From: Bordetella parapertussis | GTDB lineage: Bacteria > Pseudomonadota > Gammaproteobacteria > Burkholderiales > CAIKXV01 | Direction of reading: 5' to 3' | DNA: 8,498 bases | Assembly: GCA_945877995.1 (NCBI GenBank) | Contig: CAMDXD010000156.1 | Span: 1 to 8,498, forward strand | Shown: positions 1 through 6,864 of the stretch, piece by piece | Position numbering within the stretch: position 1 is the stretch's first letter | How the letters are laid out: each line of letters starts with the position of its first letter | Program-made: the position numbers and the translations under genes | The notes under the pieces: model-generated | The model's input: the letters and a program-made list of their open reading frames with translations, nothing else | The model's database searches: none | Told to the model about the DNA's origin: nothing

Positions 1-995
1 ACGAGGACGCGCAAGGCGTCGTGCCCGGGCAGACCTACGGACGCTTCGAAGATGGCAGCGCGCGACGCTTCGTGCTCGCCAATGGCGCCGAGCACATCGG
101 CGTTCTTTACCATTCGACCAGCCAGCACGAAGCGCTCGCCTGGCTTCGCCGGGCTTTCGACGGCGCACAGCGCGCGGTATCGACGGCACCGGCCGGCACG
201 TTCATCGATGCCCGCGGTCCCGCGATTGCCGGGCTGCTGGCGGGTACCATCGTGCTTGCATGGCCGCTGTCGACGCTGCTCGGCTGGCGCGCGGCTGGCA
301 ACCTGCGCGGCCATCCGGTGCCCGCAGCCCCCAGCCTGCCGCTGCGCACACTCGCGCGGCGCGACTGGCTGTGGCTGGCGGTCGGGCCCGCGCTCGCCAC
401 GCCACTCCTGCTGCGGCTGGTGCCCTCGCACTTCCTGCCGATCCTGCTCGGCGACTACCTGCTGCTGCATTTCGGTCTCTACGGCCTGCTCACCGCGGTC
501 GGCGGTGCATGGCTCGTGCGCAACGGGCGGCTGGCGCCCCCGACGGTCTGCGTGCCGCATCTGGCCACCGCGGCGATCGCACTCACGATGATCGCCTGGG
601 CCACGCTGGCCGTCGGTATCCCGATCGACCGTTACGTTTTCAACCTCTGGCCTGCCGACGGGCGTGGCCCGCTGATACTGGCGATGCTGGTCGGGACGCT
701 CGTCTGGGCGATCGCCGACGAAGGGCTGGCACGGCATCCGCAGGCGCCACGCTTCGCCTACCCGGCCACCAAGGCGCTGTTCCTCGGGTCCCTGGTGCTG
801 GCGGTCGCACTCGACCTGTCGCGGCTGTTCTTCCTGGTGATCATCATCCCGGCCATCCTGCTCATGTTCATCGCCTACGGGCTGCTAAGCCGATGGTGTT
901 TCCGGGCAACCGGCAGTCCGTGGACCGGGGCGCTGGTGTCGGCACTGGCCTTCGCCTGGGGTATCGCCGTGACCTTTCCGGCGATCAACCGCTGA
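1..995 (+). CDS. Membrane-anchored alpha/beta-hydrolase-like protein, 3' part only
   Basis: The frame is open from the left edge (first full codon at position 3) to TGA at 993-995, so the gene is cut at its 5' end; the GTG at 21 is only an internal codon. Numbering from that GTG, residues 1-48 read like the last strand and helix of an alpha/beta hydrolase. A His (H25, in the motif AEHIGVLYHS) sits where the catalytic histidine usually lies, followed by an amphipathic helix with the common EALAWLRRAF pattern. From about residue 66 the protein becomes hydrophobic, with segments near 66-88, 115-134, 138-165, 180-203, 216-232, 251-285 (probably two) and 300-322, implying a polytopic inner-membrane domain. 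The nucleophile and acid of a hydrolase triad would lie upstream and cannot be checked. No substrate can be named. The gene converges on the minus-strand operon and is probably functionally separate from it. Coding status is secure; the hydrolase assignment is moderate. Confidence 0.8.
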   Translation, partial: EDAQGVVPGQTYGRFEDGSARRFVLANGAEHIGVLYHSTSQHEALAWLRRAFDGAQRAVSTAPAGTFIDARGPAIAGLLAGTIVLAWPLSTLLGWRAAGNLRGHPVPAAPSLPLRTLARRDWLWLAVGPALATPLLLRLVPSHFLPILLGDYLLLHFGLYGLLTAVGGAWLVRNGRLAPPTVCVPHLATAAIALTMIAWATLAVGIPIDRYVFNLWPADGRGPLILAMLVGTLVWAIADEGLARHPQAPRFAYPATKALFLGSLVLAVALDLSRLFFLVIIIPAILLMFIAYGLLSRWCFRATGSPWTGALVSALAFAWGIAVTFPAINR

Positions 996-1029
996 GCCCG
1001 CCGCAGCGGCGCACCGGCGACGGCCGTCG

Positions 1030-2649
1030 TCAGAAGTGGCGCGATGCCATCACCGGTGCGATCGAGGGGTCAAACCTGAGTTCCAGCAGGGTCGATGTTT
1101 CGACACGGCCGCCCGAACTGCGCAGGAAGTCGTCGAGTCCAGCCTCGGAGTCGCAGCGGGAAAATGCCAGCCCGTGGAGCGTGGCGAGGCCGCTGAAGTC
1201 GAGTATTGGCGGCTCCAGGGAAAACAGGTCGATCGGCCCGTCGGCAAGCCGCCCGGCGGCTTCGTTCAGCGTGGCGTAGCGCCGGTTCGACAGCACCACC
1301 AGAAGCAGCTTCGCCCCGCGATGGACAGCAGTCCACAATGCTTCGGAGGCGTACAGCGAGGAGCCATCACCGACCACCGCGAGCACCTGCCGCTCCGGGC
1401 AGATGAGCGCGCCGCCGACCGCGGCGGCCAGCGCCCAGCCGATGCCGCCGCTGCCGTTGATCAGGTACTCGCCGGCGCGCGCGTCGATGAACTGCCGGAC
1501 ATCGGAGGTGGATAATCCGGACTCGTCGAACACGATCGCACCGCTGAACGCGCGCAACAGCGCGACGATCGCACGGGTCGGATGGAACACGGCCGCAGCA
1601 GCCTCGGGGAGCGCGACCTCGGGCAGCCAGCGGCGCTGGCTGGCACCCTCGCCCGCCACCGAGGCTGCCGCCAGCGCCGTGCCGATCGCCGGGAGCGAGG
1701 AATCGAGATCGGCCAGCCGGGCCAGCTCGAACTCGCCGTCGGCCCCCAGCACCGCGGGATCGTGGCCCAGCCATGCCCTCGCCTGGCGCAACGCGGGCTC
1801 GGCATACAGCGTCGTGCGGAAATTGCGGAACCCCACGAACAGCAGCGCGTCGTGCTCGCGCAGGCGTTCTCCGATCGCCCTGAAGCCTGGAGACAGGTAC
1901 CCGGCATGGCTCGGCGATCGGGTATCGAGCGGCAGCATCGCAGTGTAGGGGCCGCTGTATACCGGCGCACCGATGGACTCCGCGAGTTGCCGCAGGGCGT
2001 CCGACGCGCCGGCCCAGTGGACATCCTCGCCGGCGATCAGTGCCGGGGAGCGCGCGGCCCGCAGGAATGCAGCGAAGGCCGCGGCGTCACCTGCAGCAAG
2101 TCCGGCCAGCCGTGGTGGCTGCACCGCCACCGGCTGGGCATCGATCTCGAGCTCGAGCAGGTCCGGGGCGCAGATCAGCGCCACCGGTCCGGTCGGCGGC
2201 GTCAGCGCCACACGGATCGCCTGTCGGACATGGAACGCGATGTCCCCGACAGAACCGAGCGTGTACACCGCCTTCACCAGCGGCCGCACCATCTGCTCCA
2301 GCGGACCGTGCAGGATCGGCCCGGTATGCAGGAACCGGCTGTCCTGGCTGCCGACCAGCACCAGCAACGGCGACTTCGCGATGCTGGCCGTGTACAGGTT
2401 GCCCATGCCGTTGCCGAGGCCGGGGGCCACGTGCAGGTTCACCACGCCCAGCCCGCGCCGCAGGCGCGCCTGTGCATCGGCCATGGGTACAGCCGAGACT
2501 TCGGACAGCGCGACCACGTAGGAAATGCCGGCAGGCCCGCGCCCGGCACAGGCCCGGACCAGCGGGATCTCGGTGGTGCCGGGATTGCCGAAGATGTGCC
2601 GTACACCGACGGCCTCCAGCGACTGCAGCAGGAACTCGGCGACTTTCAT
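1030..2649 (-). CDS. ThDP-dependent 2-oxoacid decarboxylase-like enzyme (benzoylformate decarboxylase/acetolactate synthase superfamily)
   Basis: This 539-residue cytoplasmic enzyme has the normal length for a single-chain ThDP enzyme. The N-terminal pyrimidine-binding domain (about 1-170) shows GNPGTTEIP (21-29), the cofactor-activating Glu at E50 (ALSEVSAV) and NLHVAPGLGNGMGN (71-84) with H73, which matches the active-site His70 of benzoylformate decarboxylase. A middle domain (about 185-330) is followed by the diphosphate-binding domain, with the GDG metal motif at 427-429 and its partner Asn at N455 (LSNRRY). The closest family by motif is benzoylformate decarboxylase, which makes an aldehyde and CO2 from a 2-oxoacid. 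However, Thr25 replaces the catalytic Ser, and the region aligning with His281 reads FRTTLY, so the substrate or reaction may differ. It is last in the minus-strand operon, 40 bases after the aldehyde dehydrogenase, which could oxidise its product. The ATG is preceded by only a weak GGGG ribosome site. Fold is sure; substrate is unknown. Confidence 0.93.
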   Translation of the reverse strand: MKVAEFLLQSLEAVGVRHIFGNPGTTEIPLVRACAGRGPAGISYVVALSEVSAVPMADAQARLRRGLGVVNLHVAPGLGNGMGNLYTASIAKSPLLVLVGSQDSRFLHTGPILHGPLEQMVRPLVKAVYTLGSVGDIAFHVRQAIRVALTPPTGPVALICAPDLLELEIDAQPVAVQPPRLAGLAAGDAAAFAAFLRAARSPALIAGEDVHWAGASDALRQLAESIGAPVYSGPYTAMLPLDTRSPSHAGYLSPGFRAIGERLREHDALLFVGFRNFRTTLYAEPALRQARAWLGHDPAVLGADGEFELARLADLDSSLPAIGTALAAASVAGEGASQRRWLPEVALPEAAAAVFHPTRAIVALLRAFSGAIVFDESGLSTSDVRQFIDARAGEYLINGSGGIGWALAAAVGGALICPERQVLAVVGDGSSLYASEALWTAVHRGAKLLLVVLSNRRYATLNEAAGRLADGPIDLFSLEPPILDFSGLATLHGLAFSRCDSEAGLDDFLRSSGGRVETSTLLELRFDPSIAPVMASRHF

Positions 2650-2689
2650 TCGTACCCCGGTCCGATGGCGTGCACGGCGAACGATCTGC

Positions 2690-4189
2690 TCAGCGCATCA
2701 CGAACGGGTTCGGCACTTCCGTCGCCGTGGAAATCCAGACGCTCTTGGTCTGCAGGTACTCGTGGATCATGTCCTGTCCGTTCTCGCGGCCCAGGCCGCT
2801 GCGCTTGTAGCCGCCGAACGGGGACAGATAGGACACGGCCCGATAGGTGTTGACCCATACGGTACCGGCGCGCAGCCGCTCGCTCATCGACAGCGCGCGA
2901 CGCATGTCCTGCGTCCACACCCCCGCGGCCAGCCCGAACCGGACATCGTTGGCGATGCCCACGGCGTCTTCCTCGTCCTCGAACGGGATCACCGACAGCA
3001 CGGGCCCGAACACCTCCTCCTGGGCGATGCGCATGGCGTTGTCCACCCCGACGAAGATGGTCGGCTCGACGAACCAGCCATCACCGCATTCCGGCCGTAC
3101 GGCCTTGCCGCCACCGAGCACCGGGACCGCCCCCTCGCCCCGGGCGATCTCGATGTAATCGAGGATCTTGCGGTACTGCGGCTGGTTGGTCACCGGCCCC
3201 ACCTGCGTGCCGGGGCTCATCGGGTCACCCATTCGTGCGGTCTTCGCGAAGGCGACCAGCCGATCCACGAACGCGTCGTGAATCGATCGCTGGACGAGCA
3301 GCCGGGAACCCGCGATACAGGTCTGCCCGGTCGCGGCGAAGATGCCGGAGATCACGCCCTTCACCGCGTTGTCGATCTGCGCATCGTCGAACACGATGTT
3401 CGGCGACTTTCCGCCGAGTTCCATGCTCACCGGCTTCAGGCCCTTCGCGGCGCTCTGGTAGATCAGCTGCCCGGTACGGTCTGACCCGGTGAAGGCGACC
3501 TTCGCCACCTTCGGGTGCTCGGACAGCGGTGCGCCGACATCCGGCCCGAAGCCGGTGACCACGTTCACTACCCCGCGCGGAAAGCCCGCCTGTTCGACCA
3601 GCGCCATGAATTCGAGGATCGATGCCGAGGTGTATTCGGATGGCTTGATCACCACCGTGTTCCCGGCGGCCAGCGCGGGCGCCAGCTTCCAGGCCGTGAG
3701 CAGCAACGGCGAGTTCCACGGCACGATCGCCGCGACCACGCCGAGCGGCTCGTGGCGGGTGAAGTTGAGCACGTCGGCCTTGTCGGTGGGGATCACCGCG
3801 CCTTCGATCTTGTCCGCGAGACCGCCGTAGTAGCGGTACCAGTTCGCCATGTAGGCCGTCTGCCCGGCCATTTCGGAGAGCAGCTTGCCGTTGTCGCGCA
3901 CTTCGATCTCGGCGAGCCGCTGCGCGTCGGGTCCGATCAGGTCGGCGAGTTTGAGAAGCAGCGCACCGCGCTGGGACGCATTCAACCTGGGCCAGGGCCC
4001 GCTGGTAAATGCCCGGTGCGCAGCCTCGACCGCCAGATCGACATCACGTGCATCGCCCTGCGCGATCATCGCCCACGGCTTGGCGGTGAACGGGTTATGG
4101 CTCTCGAAATGGCGCCCACCGGAGGGCGCCACCGGACGGCCGTCGATGTAGTGCTGGTAGACCTTCAGTGTCTCGCCGCTGGTATCCAT
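2690..4189 (-). CDS. NAD-type aldehyde dehydrogenase
   Basis: This is a 499-residue cytoplasmic enzyme of the ALDH superfamily, at the usual length and apparently intact. It oxidises an aldehyde to a carboxylate with NAD(P)+. Catalytic residues are visible: N159 in the PWNSP motif, K182 in IKPSE, E257 in MELGGKSPN and the nucleophile C291 in GQTCIAGS. The cofactor loop FTGSDRTG is at 233-240. E185, three residues after the lysine, corresponds to the glutamate that favours NAD+ in human ALDH2. The EEVFGPVLSV motif of the C-terminal part is also present. The start is supported by a strong ribosome site, GAAGGAAGG (4196-4204), six bases before the ATG. It lies between two ThDP decarboxylases in one operon (59-base gap before it, 40 after), so the natural reading is that it removes the aldehyde they make. 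Superfamily assignment is very secure. The aldehyde cannot be told; benzaldehyde-like, sulfoacetaldehyde-like or aliphatic products are all possible. Confidence 0.96.
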   Translation of the reverse strand: MDTSGETLKVYQHYIDGRPVAPSGGRHFESHNPFTAKPWAMIAQGDARDVDLAVEAAHRAFTSGPWPRLNASQRGALLLKLADLIGPDAQRLAEIEVRDNGKLLSEMAGQTAYMANWYRYYGGLADKIEGAVIPTDKADVLNFTRHEPLGVVAAIVPWNSPLLLTAWKLAPALAAGNTVVIKPSEYTSASILEFMALVEQAGFPRGVVNVVTGFGPDVGAPLSEHPKVAKVAFTGSDRTGQLIYQSAAKGLKPVSMELGGKSPNIVFDDAQIDNAVKGVISGIFAATGQTCIAGSRLLVQRSIHDAFVDRLVAFAKTARMGDPMSPGTQVGPVTNQPQYRKILDYIEIARGEGAVPVLGGGKAVRPECGDGWFVEPTIFVGVDNAMRIAQEEVFGPVLSVIPFEDEEDAVGIANDVRFGLAAGVWTQDMRRALSMSERLRAGTVWVNTYRAVSYLSPFGGYKRSGLGRENGQDMIHEYLQTKSVWISTATEVPNPFVMR

Positions 4190-4248
4190 CGTCTGCCTTC
4201 CTTCACCCGGGTCCGGCGCAGCGGCCGCCGCGTCCGATGCTCCTTGCG

Positions 4249-4890
4249 CTACGGCTGCTTCGATGCCGGGATCATTACCGGGTGCGCGACCGCCGGGCCG
4301 AGCAGCGCGTCGCGGAACCGGCTGCGGATGTAGGGACCGTCGCGCATCGGCAGCGTCATCGGCGGCTGGGCAGGGTCTACCTTCAGGTTCATGAACACCG
4401 GACCGGGTCCGTAGATCGCCTCGAGCGCAGCCGGGAAGCCGTCCTGCGCGGTCACGCAGCCGGCGACCGGAAAACCGGCGGCGCGGGCGATACCGGCGAG
4501 GTCGACGCCGCGCCCGGTATGCGTACCCTGCATGCCGGTCTCGACATAGTGTTCGTTGTCCATCACCACGATCGACAGGTTAGCCGGCTTCTCGCACGCG
4601 ATCGTCGCGAGGCTGCCCAGCCCCATCAGCATCTCGCCGTCGCCCGTGATGCAGAGGACCCGCCGCTTCGGCTGTGCCAGCGCCAGGCCGCAGGCGACCA
4701 TGGCCGCGCCACCCATGCCGGCCCAGTTGTAGAAGTTGAGCGGGTTGTCCCCGGCCGAGAACACGTCATAGCAGGTCGTGCCCAGCCCGGTGATCACCAG
4801 CGCATCGGCGCGCCGCGCGAGGATCGCCTCGACCAGCGGGCGACGCAGCATCGCCGCCGGGGAATGGGAAGGAGGGTTCGTACTGGCCAT
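4249..4890 (-). CDS. ThDP decarboxylase beta subunit (sulfopyruvate/phosphonopyruvate decarboxylase type)
   Basis: This 213-residue protein is the diphosphate-binding half of a split ThDP enzyme. The ThDP motif is complete: GDG at 83-85 (ITGDGEML) and, 26 residues on, D111-N112 in VVMDNEHY, followed by ETGMQGTH and GVDLAGIARAAGF, the pattern of the ComE/phosphonopyruvate decarboxylase C-terminal domain. It should pair with the upstream alpha subunit, which supplies the pyrimidine-binding half, to decarboxylate a small 3-substituted pyruvate to an aldehyde. A C-terminal extension of roughly 35 residues follows the core. The assigned ATG (4888-4890) has only a weak upstream purine run (AGGAA). 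An internal ATG at M14 (4849-4851) has no better site, so the longer form is kept. It lies 34 bases after the alpha gene and 59 before the aldehyde dehydrogenase. The family is secure; sulfopyruvate or phosphonopyruvate as substrate is only a homology label. Confidence 0.9.
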   Translation of the reverse strand: MASTNPPSHSPAAMLRRPLVEAILARRADALVITGLGTTCYDVFSAGDNPLNFYNWAGMGGAAMVACGLALAQPKRRVLCITGDGEMLMGLGSLATIACEKPANLSIVVMDNEHYVETGMQGTHTGRGVDLAGIARAAGFPVAGCVTAQDGFPAALEAIYGPGPVFMNLKVDPAQPPMTLPMRDGPYIRSRFRDALLGPAVAHPVMIPASKQP

Positions 4891-4924
4891 GGAAGGAATC
4901 CGTTCCTGCAGGTGTCGGGGGCTG

Positions 4925-5503
4925 CTACTTGTTCCAGTTCTTCGCGCCGATGGCCCGCTGGCCGATCAGCACGGCCACCGCGCGGCCGGTGTTGAAGGCC
5001 ATCGTCGCGGCCGCACCCACGGTCGGCGCGATCTGCGCCGGCTGGTCGACCGGGTACACCAGCGTGCCGACGCTCTCGAGCGCCGCGCGGGTACCCTGCC
5101 CCATCGGCAGTTGCCAGGGATTGAACTCGGCCCACTCGCCGCGCATCGTCACGAGCATCAGCAGGGGCACCCGCATCTCGATCGGCGCTGCGAGCATGTT
5201 GATCGTGTTGCCGACCCCGGATGACTGCATCAGCAGCACGTGGCGATCGCCACCGAGCCACGCGCCCAGCCCCATGGCGACGCCCTCCTCCTCCGTGGTC
5301 AGCGAGACCGTCCGCATTGCCGGGTTGGCCCGGCAGCGCTGGATCAGCCGGCTGTGGCCGGCATCGGGCACGTAGGAGACCTGGCGGATGCCGGCGGCCT
5401 CGAGTTCGGCGTAGACGTCGTCCGGCCAGCCGGAAGTAACTTCTGCCACGTTGGTTTCCAGTATCTGGGCGTGTACCGGGGGCGTGCCGCGCGGCTTCTG
5501 CAC
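4925..5503 (-). CDS. ThDP decarboxylase alpha subunit (sulfopyruvate/phosphonopyruvate decarboxylase type)
   Basis: This 192-residue protein (GTG start as drawn, TAG stop) is the pyrimidine-binding half of a split ThDP decarboxylase. A YVPDAGHSRLI motif (44-54) is followed by the acidic cluster TTEEEGVAMG (69-78). One of E71-E73, probably E72 by spacing to the later GAWLGG, is the glutamate that activates ThDP. The loop MQSSGVGNTINML (92-104) is typical of the sulfopyruvate decarboxylase alpha family. It must pair with the next gene, which carries the diphosphate-binding half. It is first in the minus-strand operon, with a good sigma-70-like promoter 60-90 bases upstream. The start is uncertain: the GTG at 5501-5503 has no clear ribosome site, while a second in-frame GTG (codon 19, 5447-5449) has GGAAA upstream and would give 174 residues, beginning closer to the conserved domain. 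Family assignment is good; substrate is unknown. Confidence 0.86.
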   Translation of the reverse strand: MQKPRGTPPVHAQILETNVAEVTSGWPDDVYAELEAAGIRQVSYVPDAGHSRLIQRCRANPAMRTVSLTTEEEGVAMGLGAWLGGDRHVLLMQSSGVGNTINMLAAPIEMRVPLLMLVTMRGEWAEFNPWQLPMGQGTRAALESVGTLVYPVDQPAQIAPTVGAAATMAFNTGRAVAVLIGQRAIGAKNWNK

Positions 5504-5562
5504 GGGACTCGCGGGACGCAGGTTGACGGGGTGCTGGCGACGACTGATGTCGAAGCCGGACG

Positions 5563-5592
5563 ATCATAGGATTCGCTGTCCCCGCTGGTCAA
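5563..5592 (-). promoter_or_regulatory. Predicted sigma-70 promoter of the decarboxylase/aldehyde dehydrogenase operon
   Basis: Read on the minus strand, TTGACC (5587-5592, five of six bases of the -35 consensus) is followed after 18 bases by TATGAT (5563-5568, five of six of the -10 consensus). Transcription would start near 5556, leaving a leader of about 50 bases to the first GTG or about 105 to the second. The site lies in the only sizeable intergenic region of the window and points at the four-gene operon. This is a motif match only, not a mapped start. Confidence 0.6.
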
Positions 5593-5605
5593 GCATGCCT
5601 ATAAT
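5576..5605 (+). promoter_or_regulatory. Predicted promoter of the acyl-CoA dehydrogenase operon, overlapping the divergent one
   Basis: A perfect -10 hexamer TATAAT lies at 5600-5605. The -35 region is poor: CTGTCC (5576-5581), 18 bases upstream, matches three of six, which suggests an activator may be needed. Transcription would start near 5612, about 73 bases before the acyl-CoA dehydrogenase ATG. A small hairpin could form right at the 5' end of the message (GCGGC 5611-5615 with GCCGC 5622-5626). The -35 zone falls inside the minus-strand promoter, so the two polymerases would compete for this site. A palindromic GCATGC (5593-5598) sits just upstream of the -10. Confidence 0.5.
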
Positions 5606-5670
5606 CCGGCGCGGCATGGAAGCCGCCCGCCGACGACGCGCAGACGATCCTCGGCGACACTGCCCGGACC

Positions 5671-5674
5671 GGAG
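5671..5674 (+). promoter_or_regulatory. Ribosome binding site deciding the acyl-CoA dehydrogenase start
   Basis: GGAG lies ten bases before ATG 5685. The same frame stays open far upstream, including an ATG at 5616. That codon lies only a few bases past the predicted transcription start and has no ribosome site, so 5685 is preferred. Confidence 0.55.
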
Positions 5675-5684
5675 CCGACCGCCG

Positions 5685-6851
5685 ATGAATGCCCCTTACT
5701 CGACCGCTACCCACCAACCCCTGCGCCAGGCCGTCCGCGACCTGTGCGGTGCCTTCGACGGCGAATACTGGCGCCGGATCGACGAGGAGCGCGGCTACCC
5801 GGAAGCGTTCATCAAGGCGCTCGAAGAGGCCGGCTGGCTGGGCGCGCTGATCCCTGAAGAGTACGGCGGATCCGGCGTGACCCTGACCGAGGCATCGGTC
5901 ATCCTCGAAGAGATCAACCACGCGGGCGGCAACTCCGGTTACGTGCATGCACAGATGTACACGATGGGTACGGTGCTGCGCCACGGATCGGAAGAACAGA
6001 AGCGCAAGTACCTGCCTGGCATCGCGTCCGGCAAGCTGCGCCTGCAATCGTTCGGTGTCACCGAGCCCTCGACCGGCACCGACACCACCAACCTGAAGAC
6101 GACCGCGGTGCGCAAGGGCGACCGCTACATCGTCAACGGCCAGAAGGTCTGGATCTCGCGGGTGCTCTACTCCGACCTGATGCTGCTGCTCGCGCGCACC
6201 ACGCCGAAAGACCAGGTCAAGCGCAAGTCGGAGGGATTGTCGGTGTTCATCGTCGACCTCAAGCAGTCGATCGGCAACGGGCTGACGGTCAAGCCGATCC
6301 GCAACATGATGAACCACCAGACGAACGAACTGTTCTTCGACAACCTCGAAGTGCCGGCGGAGAACCTGATCGGCGAGGAAGGACGCGGCTTCAAGTACAT
6401 CCTCGACGGCATGAACGCCGAGCGCCTGCTGATCGCCGCCGAGTGCATCGGCGACGGCCACTGGTTCATCGAGAAGGCGACGCAGTACTCGAAGGACCGC
6501 ATCGTGTTCGACCGCCCGATCGGCCAGAACCAGGGCATCCAGTTCCCGATCGCGCGGGCGCACGTGAACGTCGAGGCCGCCGACCTGATGCGTTTCAAGG
6601 GCTGCCGGATGTTCGACGAGGGGCTGCCCTGCGGCGCCGAGGCGAACATGGCCAAGCTGCTCGCCGCCGACGCCTCCTGGGAAGCGGCCAACGTCTGCGT
6701 CCAGACGCACGGCGGCTTCGGCTTCGCCGCAGAATACGATGTCGAGCGCAAGTTCCGCGAGACGAAGCTCTACCAGGTCGCGCCGATCTCCACCAACCTG
6801 ATCCTCTCCTACATCGGCGAGCATGTCCTTGGCATGCCACGCTCGTTCTGA
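5685..6851 (+). CDS. Acyl-CoA dehydrogenase
   Basis: This 388-residue flavoenzyme has a typical length and should introduce a 2,3-double bond into an acyl-CoA, passing electrons to electron-transfer flavoprotein. Domains run in order: N-terminal helical (about 1-118, with LIPEEYGGSG at 55-64), the beta domain with FGVTEPSTGTD (123-133) and NGQKVWIS (151-158), and the C-terminal helical domain (about 230-388), ending with THGGFGF (341-347) and EYDVERKFRETK. The base found near the C terminus in short- and medium-chain enzymes (the E of YEGT) is replaced: that stretch reads QVAPIST, with P367 at the Glu position. Instead E246, in MNAERLLIA, sits where isovaleryl-CoA and long-chain dehydrogenases carry their catalytic Glu. 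It is first in the plus-strand operon, 13 bases before the CoA-transferase gene, which probably supplies its acyl-CoA. Family is very secure; acyl chain is unknown. Confidence 0.95.
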   Translation: MNAPYSTATHQPLRQAVRDLCGAFDGEYWRRIDEERGYPEAFIKALEEAGWLGALIPEEYGGSGVTLTEASVILEEINHAGGNSGYVHAQMYTMGTVLRHGSEEQKRKYLPGIASGKLRLQSFGVTEPSTGTDTTNLKTTAVRKGDRYIVNGQKVWISRVLYSDLMLLLARTTPKDQVKRKSEGLSVFIVDLKQSIGNGLTVKPIRNMMNHQTNELFFDNLEVPAENLIGEEGRGFKYILDGMNAERLLIAAECIGDGHWFIEKATQYSKDRIVFDRPIGQNQGIQFPIARAHVNVEAADLMRFKGCRMFDEGLPCGAEANMAKLLAADASWEAANVCVQTHGGFGFAAEYDVERKFRETKLYQVAPISTNLILSYIGEHVLGMPRSF

Positions 6852-6864
6852 ACGGCGGCCCGCG

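Noticed and set aside
999..1011. Short hairpin CGCCG-CAG-CGGCG in the gap between the two convergent genes
   Set aside because: Only five base pairs with a three-base loop and no T-run on either side, so it is not supported as a terminator; such pairs arise by chance in GC-rich DNA.
1582..2853. Plus-strand open frame of 423 codons across the single-chain ThDP enzyme and the end of the aldehyde dehydrogenase
   Set aside because: It spans a gene junction on the opposite strand and encodes a Gln/Arg/His-rich sequence without domains. The minus-strand reading has full catalytic motifs.
5523..5528. TTGACG resembling a plus-strand -35 box upstream of the acyl-CoA dehydrogenase
   Set aside because: The hexamer at the right distance is GATGTC, a poor -10, and the perfect TATAAT at 5600 is too far away to pair with it.
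5616..5684. Longer N terminus for the acyl-CoA dehydrogenase starting at ATG 5616
   Set aside because: It would add an Arg-rich stretch atypical of the family, begins at the predicted transcription start and lacks a ribosome site.
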